Notes: generated by a model not told the origin, from the sequence alone. Numbered from the stretch's first letter, positions 7,980 through 17,648 are shown. The stretch: DNA of 44,068 nt from Planctomycetaceae bacterium (GCA_031274255.1 JAISQK010000070.1:1-44068), one strand, 5' to 3'. Made by a program: numbers and translations.

Positions 7980-9395
7980 ATGGCACAATACATCTCTAAA
8001 TACGACATTATCGTGATCGGTTCCGGGCTGGCCGGAATGACCGCTGCGAACACGCTGGCCAAGTCGGGGCACAAAGTTCTGCTGCTGGAGAAACACCACA
8101 AACTCGGCGGACTGGCGACCTGGTTCCGCCGTCAAGGAGGCTACGTCTTTGACGTGTCGCTGCATGGTTTTCCCGTCGGCATGATTAAAAGCTGCCGCCG
8201 TTACTGGAACGCACCAATCGCCGACCGGATCGTACCGCTTCCCCGAATCGTTTTCGACAATCCGCAGTTTACGCTGACGACCTCATTCAATCGTGAAGAC
8301 TTCACGCGGCTCCTGACGCAAAAGTTTCATCTTGCGGAAGAAACGGTCGTGGAATTTTTCGATACCGCAAGAGCGATGTCTCACACGGGCGACGCTTCCA
8401 TGACAACACAGCAGCTTTTCGACAGGTTTTTCCCCGGTCGGGAGGATGTCATCCGTCTGCTCATGGAGCCGATCACTTACGCCAACGGCTCGACGTTGGA
8501 AGACCCGGCCCTGACTTACGGGATCGTGTTTTCCAATTTCATGTCGAAGGGGGTTTACACATTCGAGGGCGGCACGGATCTTCTCATCCGGCTCATGCAG
8601 GAAGAGCTTGAACGGAACGGCGTCGATATCAAGGTGAGTGCCGATGTCACAGGAATTTCCGTTGAAAACGGTGAAGTGCGAGGCGTGCAGACCGGAAAGG
8701 ATTTAATTCGGGCAAAGGCTGTTGTTTCCAATACCAATCTGAAAGGAACGATTTTTCATCTTGTCGGCAGAGAACATTTCACGCCGCGGTTCATTGAAAC
8801 GGCGGAAGCGGTCCGTCTGAACAACTCAAGCACACAGGTTTACATGGGACTCAAGCCGGGCGAGTCGATCAACGAAGATGTCTGCGGCGATCTTCTCTTC
8901 TGTTCGGCGGCACCGGCGTTTCGGACGGAAATGCTTTTGAGCCGTCAAATCACGAGCCGTACATTTTCGTTTTACTATCCGAAGACGCGCCCCGGCACGG
9001 AAAATTACGCCGTCGTTTCCAGTACCAATGCGAATTACAGCGATTGGGCGGACCTGCCGGAAGCGGAATACAAGGCAAGCAAGGAAGCATTGATAGAGGA
9101 CACGCTTAATGCGTTGGAAAAATACGTTCCCGGTATCCGCGGTAAAATCGGCTGGCTTGAAGCCGCGACTCCCTGTACGTTTCAGGACTACACGTCGCAC
9201 TGGAACGGAGCGAGTTTCGGCACAAAATACGAAGGTTTGGCGGTGAGCCGCGAATTGCCGGAACAAATTCAAGGACTCTTCCACACCGGCAGCGTTGGAA
9301 TCATTATGTCGGGATGGCTTGGTGCGGTCAATTACGGATTCATTGTTGCCAACAATGTGGACGCTTTTATGTTGGATCAAAAAGGAAAGAATTAA
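7980..9395 (+). CDS. CrtI/phytoene-desaturase-like FAD-dependent oxidoreductase (second copy)
   Basis: A 471-residue flavoprotein of the CrtI/CrtISO superfamily. The Rossmann motif is '[15 protein letters not shown]' (about residues 10-24), with '[16 protein letters not shown]' after it and the C-terminal FAD segment near '[18 protein letters not shown]'. It is a clear but distant paralogue of the enzyme at 5587; two non-identical CrtI-like enzymes in one operon suggest sequential desaturation/isomerisation steps or a heteromeric enzyme. It is separated from the inserted gene pair by 29 AT-rich bases with no strong ribosome site, so the insertion may have altered its expression. The dehydratase gene starts 3 bp after its stop. 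Confidence 0.86.
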   Translation: MAQYISKYDIIVIGSGLAGMTAANTLAKSGHKVLLLEKHHKLGGLATWFRRQGGYVFDVSLHGFPVGMIKSCRRYWNAPIADRIVPLPRIVFDNPQFTLTTSFNREDFTRLLTQKFHLAEETVVEFFDTARAMSHTGDASMTTQQLFDRFFPGREDVIRLLMEPITYANGSTLEDPALTYGIVFSNFMSKGVYTFEGGTDLLIRLMQEELERNGVDIKVSADVTGISVENGEVRGVQTGKDLIRAKAVVSNTNLKGTIFHLVGREHFTPRFIETAEAVRLNNSSTQVYMGLKPGESINEDVCGDLLFCSAAPAFRTEMLLSRQITSRTFSFYYPKTRPGTENYAVVSSTNANYSDWADLPEAEYKASKEALIEDTLNALEKYVPGIRGKIGWLEAATPCTFQDYTSHWNGASFGTKYEGLAVSRELPEQIQGLFHTGSVGIIMSGWLGAVNYGFIVANNVDAFMLDQKGKN

Positions 9396-9398
9396 TCA

Positions 9399-9851
9399 AT
9401 GGAGGAAATATTGCAAACGAATCAGGAAATTTTAGACGCCATCCCTCATCGGGAGCCGTTTCTTTTTGTGGACGAAATTGTGCGTTGTGACGAGAGCGGA
9501 ATTCTTTGCAAAAAAACATTTACAGGCAGGGAATTTTTCTATCAGGGGCATTACCCGGATTACCCGATTACGCCGGGAGTCCTTTTGTGTGAAGCGGCGA
9601 TGCAGGCCGGAGCGATTTTTCTGTCGCGGTTTTTGAACACGTCGGGAGGCCGTGAGTCGGATGTCCCGGTGGTCGGACGCATGAATGAGGTGAAGTTCAA
9701 ACAGATCGTGCGTCCCGGCGAGGAAATCCAAATGCACGTGACACTCAAAGATCGGATGAAAGACGTGTTTTTTATGAGTGCGAAGGTCACTGTCCGCGAA
9801 AAGACCGCTGTGACGTTTGAGTTTGCCGCCAAAAAAACGCCGAGAATTTAA
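9399..9851 (+). CDS. fabZ: 3-hydroxyacyl-[acyl carrier protein] dehydratase, FabZ-like
   Basis: A 150-residue hot-dog-fold protein, the usual FabZ length. The 'IPHREPFLFVDEIV' start and the catalytic region 'FYQGHYPDYPITPGVLLCEA' match FabZ; His51 and Glu65 are the expected catalytic pair. It would remove water from 3-hydroxyacyl-ACP to give trans-2-enoyl-ACP. It lies between the second CrtI-like gene (3 bp gap) and the FabI-like reductase (27 bp gap). Given a dedicated ketosynthase and ACP, it is probably a cluster-specific paralogue and not the only cellular FabZ. No FabG ketoreductase is present in the operon, so that step must be borrowed. Confidence 0.88.
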   Translation: MEEILQTNQEILDAIPHREPFLFVDEIVRCDESGILCKKTFTGREFFYQGHYPDYPITPGVLLCEAAMQAGAIFLSRFLNTSGGRESDVPVVGRMNEVKFKQIVRPGEEIQMHVTLKDRMKDVFFMSAKVTVREKTAVTFEFAAKKTPRI

Positions 9852-9878
9852 ACTCATTCTCCACTGTAAAGGAACCTC

Positions 9879-10682
9879 ATGACATTTTTACAACTTGCGC
9901 ACAAGCGTTATCTGATTTTCGGAGTGGCCAACAAAAAGAGTGTGGCGTGTCACATTACGCAAATGCTGCTTGAGGAAAATGCCGAGGTGGTGTTGGCGGT
10001 GCGTGATGAAAAGACCCGCGATCAGGTCGCTAAAATTTTCCCGAAGCTGGACATTTATCCCTGCAATGTGGAAAATGAGGAAGAAATTACGGCGGCACAT
10101 CAACGGATTACGGAAAAGTACACCGCTTTTGACGGACTGGTTCACTCACTGGCGTTTGCCGACTTCAGCGACGGACTCAAACCGTTTCATGAAACCGGTA
10201 AGAAAGCGTTTCTTCAGGCGGTGGACATTTCCTGTTTTTCGCTGATTGCGATCAGCCGTATTTTTGCCGATCTCCTGACGAGTGATGCGTCGGTGGTGAC
10301 GGTTTCCATTTCGACAACGCGGATGGCGAGCGAAAATTACGGTTACATGGCACCGATCAAGGCGGCACTGGATTCGTCGTTGGCGTTTTTGGCGAAGTCG
10401 TTCAGCAATTTCTCGAATGTCCGTTTCAATGCGGTGGCACCGGGGCTTCTCAAGACATCCGCTTCGGCGGGAATCCCTGGTTATCTTGATTCTTACCTTT
10501 ACGCGGAAGAGGTGATTCCCCGAAAAAAAGCGGTCACCACCGAGGAAGCGGCGGCAACGGCGGTTTTTCTGCTCAGTCCGAGGTCCGGCGGCATCAATGC
10601 TCAGAAGATCGTGGTTGACGCCGGTATGGAAATCAACTACTTCGACAAAAACGTGATCCGCAAAACGGTTCACTCCGATTGA
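9879..10682 (+). CDS. fabI: Enoyl-[acyl carrier protein] reductase, FabI-like (SDR family)
   Basis: A 267-residue short-chain dehydrogenase of the FabI type, which reduces enoyl-ACP with NAD(P)H. The cofactor motif is the FabI variant '[15 protein letters not shown]' (compare GVANxxSIA) and not a plain GxxxGxG. The catalytic Tyr154-x6-Lys161 in '[13 protein letters not shown]' has FabI spacing. The C-terminal '[19 protein letters not shown]' is the conserved SDR end. It is divergent in the substrate lid (about 190-215), so chain specificity may differ or it may act as another reductase in the cluster. It is the last gene of the tight operon; 169 bp of AT-rich sequence follow before the acyltransferase. 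Confidence 0.85.
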   Translation: MTFLQLAHKRYLIFGVANKKSVACHITQMLLEENAEVVLAVRDEKTRDQVAKIFPKLDIYPCNVENEEEITAAHQRITEKYTAFDGLVHSLAFADFSDGLKPFHETGKKAFLQAVDISCFSLIAISRIFADLLTSDASVVTVSISTTRMASENYGYMAPIKAALDSSLAFLAKSFSNFSNVRFNAVAPGLLKTSASAGIPGYLDSYLYAEEVIPRKKAVTTEEAAATAVFLLSPRSGGINAQKIVVDAGMEINYFDKNVIRKTVHSD

Positions 10683-10851
10683 ACCGACTTCACCCCATCA
10701 GGAACGGACGGAGGAGGAACCTTCTTGTTTAAGATTTTATCACACACGGATAATGGTGTTATTTGCCTCAGCGTATTCCATTAACCGAAATAATCAATAT
10801 AATCATGTAATATATTGAAAAATTATCACCTCCTCAACGGCACTGAGTTTC

Positions 10852-11604
10852 ATGGGATTGCTCCAAGATTGGCTCCTGAAGGGAACAAGCCTGACGATTT
10901 CGGCACTGATCCGCCGATGGATGGGGTCGCTTGATTACAAAGTTGTGTACCATGACCCGAACGTTGATCCGGCTTTTCCTGTAAGTCGTTCCCAAAAAAG
11001 GATTTACGTGTTTTGGCACGAATACATCCTTTTTTTGCTTTATCTGCGGAAGCGGTGCGGCCTTTCCATGCTTTTGAGCCGTCATCGGGATGCGGACTAT
11101 CTGGAACAGGTTGCGAGAATCTTCGGTTTCGGGACAGTGCGGGGTTCCACCAAACGCGGCGGAGCGGCGGCGATCCTCGAAATGATGAGTCAGGCGGAGA
11201 GCAATCATCTTGCCATCACGCCGGACGGACCGCGGGGGCCGCGGCGGAAACTTGCCCCGGGATGTGTTTTTTTGGCGTCAAAACTTCAACTGCCGCTCGT
11301 GATTATCGGACTGGGCTATCAGAATCCCTGGCGGGTCCCGACTTGGGACCGTTTTGCGATTCCGCGTCCTTGTTCGCGGGCAAGGGCGGTGGTCAGTCCG
11401 GAGATTAATATTCCGCCTAACCTTGATTCCAAAGAACTGGCCGTTCATTGTCACGCGGTCGAAGCAATGATCAACCGGCTCACGGACCTCGCGGAAGATT
11501 GGGCGAACTCAGGAGAAACGTACCTAAACCAAATTGATATGGTTTCCGGTCCGCTCAACGAATTTTGTTATTACCCTCGGCTTAAATCTGCAAGGACTCT
11601 GTGA
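10852..11604 (+). CDS. DUF374 lysophospholipid acyltransferase-family protein
   Basis: A 250-residue protein of the DUF374/LpxL-like acyltransferase group. Visible hallmarks are 'YVFWHEYILFLLYL', 'LLSRHRDADYLEQVARIFG', 'RGSTKRGG' and 'ITPDGPRGPRRKLAPG'. Family members transfer acyl chains to lipids at the inner membrane. It may load the product of the preceding fatty-acid cluster, but its own upstream gap (10683-10851, with TATAAT at 10796-10801) suggests a separate promoter. Its stop overlaps the rdgB start (TGATG), so it is translationally coupled to that gene. No strong ribosome site was seen before the ATG at 10852. Confidence 0.82.
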   Translation: MGLLQDWLLKGTSLTISALIRRWMGSLDYKVVYHDPNVDPAFPVSRSQKRIYVFWHEYILFLLYLRKRCGLSMLLSRHRDADYLEQVARIFGFGTVRGSTKRGGAAAILEMMSQAESNHLAITPDGPRGPRRKLAPGCVFLASKLQLPLVIIGLGYQNPWRVPTWDRFAIPRPCSRARAVVSPEINIPPNLDSKELAVHCHAVEAMINRLTDLAEDWANSGETYLNQIDMVSGPLNEFCYYPRLKSARTL

Positions 11605-12224
11605 TGCAAATTCCCTCCGTGATTGTTTTTGGGACAGGAAACCGTAAAAAAGGGGAGGAATTGGCCGAACTTTTTGCCGCGACAGGAATCGTCCTCAAAA
11701 CACTTGCCGATTTCGATAAAAAGCTTGATGTTGTCGAGGATGGTCATAGTTTTGCGGAAAACGCCGTCAAAAAAGCAAAAGAACAGGCGGTTTTTCTGGA
11801 GCATTGGGTACTGGCGGAAGACAGCGGCCTTTCCGTGGACGCTCTGAATGGCAGACCGGGAATCTATTCGGCAAGATTTTCCGGTGAAAAGGCCACGGAC
11901 GCTCGAAATAATGAGCTTTTACTCGAAAAGATGAAAAACATTCCTGACTCCAAACGGACGGCCCGTTACACCTGTCACATCGCTCTTTCCGACGCTTCCG
12001 GCCGAATTCTTGCCGAGAGTGAAGACATCTGTTGCGGAATCATTCGTCATCACTTGCATGGTGCCAACGGGTTCGGTTATGATCCGCTCTTTGAGATTCC
12101 GGAATATCACAAAACATTCGGTGAACTTGACCCGATCATCAAAAAAGTTATCAGTCACCGTGCCCGTGCCGTCCGCAAGATGCTTAACTTCATCCGTAAT
12201 CTTATTCACGCTTCGCATTCCTAA
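11604..12224 (+). CDS. rdgB: RdgB/HAM1-family non-canonical purine NTP pyrophosphatase
   Basis: A 206-residue Maf/HAM1-fold enzyme that hydrolyses ITP, dITP and XTP to the monophosphates and so keeps deaminated purines out of nucleic acids. Motifs present: 'VFGTGNRKKGEEL' near the N-terminus, 'AEDSGLSVDALNGRPG' with the catalytic Asp, 'SARFSG', 'HGANGFGYDPLFEIPE' and the terminal 'SHRARAVRKM'. The ATG at 11604 overlaps the acyltransferase stop; a GTG one codon earlier is the alternative. Full length for the family, no damage seen. Confidence 0.93.
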   Translation: MQIPSVIVFGTGNRKKGEELAELFAATGIVLKTLADFDKKLDVVEDGHSFAENAVKKAKEQAVFLEHWVLAEDSGLSVDALNGRPGIYSARFSGEKATDARNNELLLEKMKNIPDSKRTARYTCHIALSDASGRILAESEDICCGIIRHHLHGANGFGYDPLFEIPEYHKTFGELDPIIKKVISHRARAVRKMLNFIRNLIHASHS

Positions 12225-12233
12225 GCATCCCGC

Positions 12234-12261
12234 TTGTGACATTGGGGAACCCGTCTATAAT
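12234..12261 (+). promoter_or_regulatory. Probable sigma-70-type promoter of leuB
   Basis: TTGTGA at 12234-12239, a 16-bp spacer and a perfect TATAAT at 12256-12261. It lies just after rdgB and 70 bp before the leuB ATG, which has an AGG-containing ribosome site at about 12319-12325. Confidence 0.5.
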
Positions 12262-12330
12262 TAATGTCAGTGAGAGTCGTTTTGTGTCCGCAAAACAAAA
12301 ACAGAATTCAGCAATATCCGAGGCGATAAA

Positions 12331-13395
12331 ATGACCAGTGTTTTGAAACTTGCAGTGATCGGCGGGGATGGAACCGGACCGGAAGTGACGGCGGAAGGAA
12401 TGAAAGTTCTCCGTGCCGTTGCAAAAAAGGAAGGGTTTTCTGTCGAGGCAACGGAATTGGATTTGGGCGGCGAAAGATACCTGAAAACCGGTGAGATTCT
12501 TCCCGACAGCGAGCTGGAAGCTCTTCGCGGGTTCCATTCCATTCTCCTCGGAGCCATCGGACACCCGGATGTCGCTCCCGGGATTCTTGAACGCGGACTT
12601 TTGCTCAAGTTGCGGTTCGTTTTTGATCAGTACATTAATCTAAGACCTGTAAAGCTCTTTCCCGGTGTTGAGACTCCGTTGAAAAACAAAACCACGGAAG
12701 ATATTGATTTTGTCGTCATCCGAGAAAATACAGAAGATATGTATGGCGGTGTCGGCGGTTTTATGCATAAGGGAACCCCTCTCGAAGTCGCCACGCAGAC
12801 GGCGATTTATACCCGCGCCGGTTGCGAACGGTGGCTCCGGTGGTCGTTTGAATTCACACGTAAACGCAATAAACGTAAGCAGTTAACGCTTGTCGGAAAA
12901 ACAAACGTTTTAACCTATGGCCATGATTTGATTTGGCGGACATTTCAGGATGTTGCCAAAGAGTACCCGGACATCACGACGGATTATAATCATGTGGACG
13001 CGTGCTGCATGTGGATGATTAAGAATCCGGAATACTATGACGTGATCGCCACGACAAATATGTTCGGCGACATCATCACCGACCTTGCCGGGATTCTTCA
13101 AGGCGGCATGGGGGTTGCTGCCGGCGGAAACATTAATCCTGAACCGGGCGGTGTCAGTATGTTTGAACCAATGGGAGGAAGTGCTCCCAAATACACCGGC
13201 AAAAACATTATCAATCCCATTGCCACGATCAGTGCTGTCGCAATGCTCCTCGAAAATGCCGGATATCAGAGTGCCGCCGACCGTGTCACGAAAGCAATCA
13301 TGCACGTGACCGGTACGAAAATGAAGAGCCAATCGGCGGGAAAAATGGGATATAGCACAACCGAAATCGGTGATATTGTGTGCGATTCCTTGTAA
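12331..13395 (+). CDS. leuB: 3-isopropylmalate dehydrogenase (isocitrate/isopropylmalate dehydrogenase family)
   Basis: A 354-residue decarboxylating dehydrogenase that oxidises 3-isopropylmalate in leucine synthesis. Visible: '[11 protein letters not shown]' at the N-terminus, '[19 protein letters not shown]' with the substrate arginines, '[13 protein letters not shown]', '[14 protein letters not shown]' with the catalytic Lys, the metal-binding '[19 protein letters not shown]' and '[14 protein letters not shown]'. The RENTED sequence is the variant found in many Planctomycetes and Deltaproteobacteria enzymes; isocitrate or homoisocitrate dehydrogenase is a possible alternative, and a tartrate-type enzyme less so. 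It has its own promoter and meets dtd tail to tail with no intervening base. Confidence 0.88.
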   Translation: MTSVLKLAVIGGDGTGPEVTAEGMKVLRAVAKKEGFSVEATELDLGGERYLKTGEILPDSELEALRGFHSILLGAIGHPDVAPGILERGLLLKLRFVFDQYINLRPVKLFPGVETPLKNKTTEDIDFVVIRENTEDMYGGVGGFMHKGTPLEVATQTAIYTRAGCERWLRWSFEFTRKRNKRKQLTLVGKTNVLTYGHDLIWRTFQDVAKEYPDITTDYNHVDACCMWMIKNPEYYDVIATTNMFGDIITDLAGILQGGMGVAAGGNINPEPGGVSMFEPMGGSAPKYTGKNIINPIATISAVAMLLENAGYQSAADRVTKAIMHVTGTKMKSQSAGKMGYSTTEIGDIVCDSL

Positions 13396-13839
13396 TTAAG
13401 ACTCTATGAGAATCGTTACGGGGCCGGTATTGACCGTTTCCACATCCATTTCCTGTTGAAATGCCCCGGTTTGGACAGGGACCCCCTCGTTTTTGAGGAG
13501 GCGGAGGAACTCCCGATAGAGTTTTTCCGCAATGTCCGGACGTGCCGCTTCCGTAAAACTTGGACGGCGGCCTTTCTGAGCGTCTCCGTAGAGGGTGAAC
13601 TGACTCACGACAAGAGCCTCACCGCCGATGTCGAGGAGACTTTTGTTCATTTTGCCGTCCGAATCCTCAAAAATACGGAGATTCGCTGCCTTTGCGGCGA
13701 GAAATGCGGCCTCTTTTGAGGTGTCGCCGGTTTTGACGCCGAGGAAAATCAACAGCCCCGGACCGATTTGTCCTGTGATTTCGCCGGTCTTAACAAGTGT
13801 GACCTTTCCGCATTTGATTCTTTGTACGCATATTTTCAT
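13396..13839 (-). CDS. dtd: D-aminoacyl-tRNA deacylase
   Basis: A 147-residue DTD enzyme that hydrolyses D-amino acids mischarged on tRNA. Both family signatures are present: 'SQFTLYGDAQKGRRPSF' and the C-terminal Gly-Pro motif 'NTGPVT', which forms the cross-subunit chiral-proofreading site. Length is typical. It is convergent with leuB; the two stop codons abut (13393-13395 and 13396-13398), so transcripts from the two strands must overlap unless one terminates inside the other gene. Confidence 0.95.
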   Translation of the reverse strand: MKICVQRIKCGKVTLVKTGEITGQIGPGLLIFLGVKTGDTSKEAAFLAAKAANLRIFEDSDGKMNKSLLDIGGEALVVSQFTLYGDAQKGRRPSFTEAARPDIAEKLYREFLRLLKNEGVPVQTGAFQQEMDVETVNTGPVTILIES

Positions 13840-14232
13840 TGGATTTCGCCTTTGTTTCTGTAATTTATTGCTTTCTTCCCGGTGCCGTACTTCGCATGAT
13901 GAAAAATGGAGTCAATCAACCCTGATTCCGAAGTCTTATTAATTTTAACAGCTTCTACAAAAATAACTCATTGAGGAAAGAAATGACATGATCTTCCCAA
14001 ACGATGCTGTTTTTGTTTTTCTATTTTATCTATTCTCTCCCGTAGCAACTGATTCTTTCAAAAATATCGTCACATTTTACCGTGAGACGTCATTTATGAT
14101 TTAACTGCCAATACCGATATGTCCGATACTACCGCTACAGCCGTAAGCGGGAGACATGTTTGCAAGGCATGTCCCCTACATAAGTAACTAAAATTGGATG
14201 AATCTTTGTATTCATGAGGTGGGTAGAAAACC
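13840..14232. other. Intergenic region with an imperfect hairpin
   Basis: No coding sequence supported. It should hold the dtd promoter (minus strand) and the promoter of the outer-membrane gene at 14233. An inverted repeat GACATG/CATGTC lies at 14153-14158 and 14168-14173. It is followed by CCCC and not a T-run, so it looks more like a regulatory stem in a 5' leader than a terminator. A GAGGTGGG ribosome site sits at about 14216-14223. Confidence 0.4.
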
Positions 14233-15801
14233 ATGTCGCTTATTTACATGAAAAAATTCCTGAGTGCTCTGTTACTGTTGTTGGTAATAGCGTATTGTTC
14301 AACTGCCTCTGCACAGCTTTCCGAAGGGAGGCTTTGGTCGCCGGTAGCGAGCGATCAATTTGGAGGGGGCTCCCGGCTCCGTAGCGGATTCTGGGGAGAA
14401 ATCGACTACAACTATTGGCTCATCACGCAAGGGAAAAGGACCGTCATCGGTGACACGTCCAAGATTCTCGGCACACCATACTGGCTTGGAGGTTCCAATC
14501 ATTACCGTATCAACACGATGGGGACGAATCAACTCAGTCAGGATTTCCACGGCGGGACAACCATCCGGTTTGGGAATCAGCTCGGTCATCATGGCTGGGA
14601 ACTCAAAACAACGATTATGTCCAGTCAGTCCAGTTCCTTTACCGGACAATTTGGTGAAATGGACATCAATGACCCCACAGGGAATAAAATGGCGTATCCA
14701 TTTATTGTAACCGGCGACGATGAATCTACCGGTCCTTCCTACGGTTATTATTACTCCGGCAGTGGAACGACAGCTCCGCAAGAGATGGTTACAGACCAAG
14801 GATATCATGTCGGGTCTCTTTGGGGTTGGGTAGAAACTGCGGGAAGTACCGGAAATGACTTTGCCCTTACCCCTTTGCCGATTACCTTCGATCACTATAA
14901 AATCGAGTCGAAATTGAGCCATTGGGATGTGGAAGCCAACTATATTTTCAGGATGCATCCTACGAGAATCGGATTCTTCGAGTTCACCGGCGGTGTCCGT
15001 TACATGCAATTGGATGACAACCTTACCTTCAAAGGCTGGGGACGTCCTTACTCCGGGCTTTTGGAAAATGTCCTGTCGAGTACGAACACTTCAAATACCA
15101 ACAGTACGGATAACACGAATAATACCAACAATACGACAGATGTGACCTTGTTGGGCGGTGACGAGATGTCGCGTACCTATTACACGGGAACTGCGGCCGG
15201 TGTCGGAAACATTTTAGCGAATTCCGACTGGGCTTTCGGGGCACAGAATCATATTGTAGGTCCGCAAATCGGAGCACGGTACATTCGGAAAGTCGGACGT
15301 TGGTCACTCATTTGCGATACGAAGTTCTTTGCGGGCTTTAATGCTCAACGTGTGACGAGCCGGGGAACCATCGCCACGAAAGGAGCCACACGCGGAACTG
15401 CCGGAACCGGTGGTGAAACGAGCGGCAGCACGGACAGTACGGATAGTACGACTTCGGTTCAGGACAGTTATTCTTTCGCTGAAGGTGACACTTTGAGTAA
15501 TTTGTATCCCTGGACTCCGCTGGCTTATATGGACAATGCCGGTTACTTCAATCACGCGAACAACCTGACAGAGTTCACACCGGGAATCGACTTCAGACTC
15601 ATGGCGAACTGGCAGTTGACCGATGCGATCGGAATCACCGCCGGATACCAGGGAATGTACCTTGACAAAACAGCAAGAGCTTCACTTGTCAATGATTATA
15701 CCATTGACCTCAACGGGAAGGTTTTCGGAATCAACGAGAATGTCAACGACCAGACCTGGATGCACGGTTTTACTCTCGGCGTCACGATGAACAGATTCTG
15801 A
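14233..15801 (+). CDS. BBP7-like outer-membrane beta-barrel protein
   Basis: A 522-residue exported protein. The signal peptide (about residues 1-27) ends in 'CSTASA|QLSEG'. The mature part is rich in alternating aromatic/polar strands such as 'FWGEIDYNYWLI', 'WDVEANYIFRMHP', 'RIGFFEFTGGVRYMQL' and 'GIDFRLMANWQL', and ends in 'GFTLGVTMNRF', a C-terminal aromatic barrel signature. This fits Planctomycetes BBP7-type barrels, though I rely on pattern and not alignment. Two inserted loops are low complexity: an Asn/Thr/Ser run at about residues 285-303 and a Gly/Ser/Thr run at about 385-410. A strong intrinsic terminator follows, so it is probably monocistronic and well expressed. The ATG six codons in (14248) is an alternative start. 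Confidence 0.7.
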   Translation: MSLIYMKKFLSALLLLLVIAYCSTASAQLSEGRLWSPVASDQFGGGSRLRSGFWGEIDYNYWLITQGKRTVIGDTSKILGTPYWLGGSNHYRINTMGTNQLSQDFHGGTTIRFGNQLGHHGWELKTTIMSSQSSSFTGQFGEMDINDPTGNKMAYPFIVTGDDESTGPSYGYYYSGSGTTAPQEMVTDQGYHVGSLWGWVETAGSTGNDFALTPLPITFDHYKIESKLSHWDVEANYIFRMHPTRIGFFEFTGGVRYMQLDDNLTFKGWGRPYSGLLENVLSSTNTSNTNSTDNTNNTNNTTDVTLLGGDEMSRTYYTGTAAGVGNILANSDWAFGAQNHIVGPQIGARYIRKVGRWSLICDTKFFAGFNAQRVTSRGTIATKGATRGTAGTGGETSGSTDSTDSTTSVQDSYSFAEGDTLSNLYPWTPLAYMDNAGYFNHANNLTEFTPGIDFRLMANWQLTDAIGITAGYQGMYLDKTARASLVNDYTIDLNGKVFGINENVNDQTWMHGFTLGVTMNRF

Positions 15802-15855
15802 AAAAACCTGACATCGTCGTACACCTCATAAAATACAATGAAGTTTGGCTGAGAA

Positions 15856-15884
15856 ACGGGACTGCTCCGGCAGTTCCGTTTTTG
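15856..15884 (+). terminator. Intrinsic terminator of the outer-membrane gene
   Basis: A 10-bp stem (ACGGGACTGC / GCAGTTCCGT, one G-T pair) with a TCCG tetraloop at 15856-15879, followed directly by TTTTT. The remaining sequence to 16183 is AT-rich, has no gene on either strand, and must contain the promoter of the FAD gene at 16184, which I could not pin down. Confidence 0.85.
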
Positions 15885-16183
15885 TCTTTTCCCCCCGAAA
15901 ATCTTATCAAAGCCGACCAAAATGCTTAAATAACAAAGGATTTTGCCCGCCTGACCGTTCCACTTCATAGGTCACTAAACTTTGCAAAATCGAAACAGGG
16001 AAATTTTTCTTTAATTCTGTTACGCGGCCTTGTCTTTGGTATATTTTTTGCATGAAGTGAGATGAAATTTACTGCGTGAAAACAATTGGAAGAAGAATAA
16101 CGATAGCGCAATGATTCACTGCACTTCAGTGAGAGTATGTATGACCTGTGAGTGTAATAGATTACCGAATAAGAATTTAAAAT

Positions 16184-17635
16184 ATGAAAAAAGTCGTCAT
16201 TATGGGTGCCGGTCCTGCGGGACTGTCTGCCGGTTACGAGCTGACCAAAGAAGGTATCGCAACGCTGCTTGTTGAAAAAGAGAAACAAGTCGGTGGAATC
16301 AGTAAGACAATCCGTTGTGAAATGTCAACACGGACGGATACGGTTTCAGAGAAAGTCACCAATTACTTTGATCTCGGAGGACATCGTTTCTTTACGAAAT
16401 TTGCCGAAGTCAACGATCTCTGGCAGGAAGTGCTTGGTGACAGGTTCCGTAAAACGCCGCGTCTTTCACGTATTTACTACAACGACAGATTTTTTAACTA
16501 TCCGCTGACGGCCATGAATGCACTCATGGGAGTCGGACTTGCGGACACGGTGAAGATTCTTCTGAGTTACTTTGCGGCGAAGATTCATCCGAGCAAAACG
16601 GAAAACACCTTTGAAGAATGGGTTTCCAATCGATTCGGTAAAAAACTTTTTTTGATTTTTTTCAAAACCTACACGGAAAAAGTCTGGGGAATTCCCTGTT
16701 CTGAAATTCAGGCGGAATGGGCGGCCCAGCGAATCAAAGGACTTTCGCTTTACTCAGCGGTGATGAATGCTCTGCTCAAGCCGAAAAAGAGTAAAATCAC
16801 AACACTGATTGACCGGTTTGATTATCCTGAATTCGGTCCCGGGATGATGTATAACGAAATGAGTTCCCGCATCCTTGACCAACAAGGTTCTGTGCGTTTG
16901 AAAGAGCGGGTCGTAAAAGTGCATCATGCGGGCAATCGAGTGACGGCGGTGGAAACGGAGGACGCCGACGGAGAAACCACCCTTCATGAAGGAACCGATT
17001 TCCTGTCCAGCATTCCGATTACGGAACTTGTGCAGATTCTCTCCCCGGAAGCTCCCGAGAAAGTGATTCATGCCGCGAAAAGTCTGAAATACCGGAGTTT
17101 GGTCACAGTCGATATCATGGTCGATCAGGAAGAACTCTTCCCCGACAACTGGATTTATATTCACTCGCCGGAAGTCAAACTGGGACGGATTCAGAACTTC
17201 AAGAATTGGAGTCCGTCAATGGTTGGTTCGTCCGCACGGTCGACATTGGGACTTGAGTATTTCTGTAACGAAAACAATGGTTTCTGGACAATGCCGGACG
17301 ATAAAATTTTCGCTCAGGCGTCCGAGGAAGTCTCGAAAATCAAAATCTGCGAGCGTGACCGTATTGAAGACTTTCTCGTCGTGCGGGTACCGAAAGCGTA
17401 TCCGGTTTATGACATGGACTACCCGCAGCACATCCGGTTGATTCGTGAATATCTTGACCTGTTTGAAAATCTTCAGCCGATCGGACGATACGGCCTGTTC
17501 AAATACAACAACATGGACCACTCCATTCTGACCGGTTTGTATGCTGCGAAAAACATTCAGGCGGGCAAAAAGATTCATGACATCTGGAACATCAACACTG
17601 ACGAAGAATATCACGAAGAAAAACAGGAAAAGTGA
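16184..17635 (+). CDS. NAD(P)/FAD-dependent oxidoreductase, UDP-galactopyranose-mutase/amine-oxidase-like
   Basis: A 483-residue flavoprotein. The Rossmann motif is 'VVIMGAGPAGLSAGYEL' at the N-terminus, followed by 'VEKEKQVGGISKT' and the 'FDLGGHRFFTK' segment typical of the UDP-galactopyranose mutase-like and protoporphyrinogen-oxidase-like group found in surface polysaccharide loci. The C-terminal 'GRYGLFKYNNMDHSILTGL' is the FAD-contact end. The likely role is sugar-nucleotide or lipid-linked sugar modification; the exact reaction cannot be assigned. The stop is 14 bp before the first of three tandem membrane proteins, so the four genes are probably one operon. Confidence 0.8.
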   Translation: MKKVVIMGAGPAGLSAGYELTKEGIATLLVEKEKQVGGISKTIRCEMSTRTDTVSEKVTNYFDLGGHRFFTKFAEVNDLWQEVLGDRFRKTPRLSRIYYNDRFFNYPLTAMNALMGVGLADTVKILLSYFAAKIHPSKTENTFEEWVSNRFGKKLFLIFFKTYTEKVWGIPCSEIQAEWAAQRIKGLSLYSAVMNALLKPKKSKITTLIDRFDYPEFGPGMMYNEMSSRILDQQGSVRLKERVVKVHHAGNRVTAVETEDADGETTLHEGTDFLSSIPITELVQILSPEAPEKVIHAAKSLKYRSLVTVDIMVDQEELFPDNWIYIHSPEVKLGRIQNFKNWSPSMVGSSARSTLGLEYFCNENNGFWTMPDDKIFAQASEEVSKIKICERDRIEDFLVVRVPKAYPVYDMDYPQHIRLIREYLDLFENLQPIGRYGLFKYNNMDHSILTGLYAAKNIQAGKKIHDIWNINTDEEYHEEKQEK

Positions 17636-17648
17636 CAGAGAGAAAACC

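Noticed and set aside
5587-9395. Carotenoid biosynthesis cluster
   Set aside because: CrtI-like genes are present, but phytoene synthase, cyclase and prenyl transferase are not, and the neighbours are fatty-acid enzymes.
17541-17648. Longer start for the first GT-C-like gene
   Set aside because: It would overlap the FAD gene and add a Lys/Arg-rich stretch absent from the two paralogues; the ATG at 17649 matches them in length.
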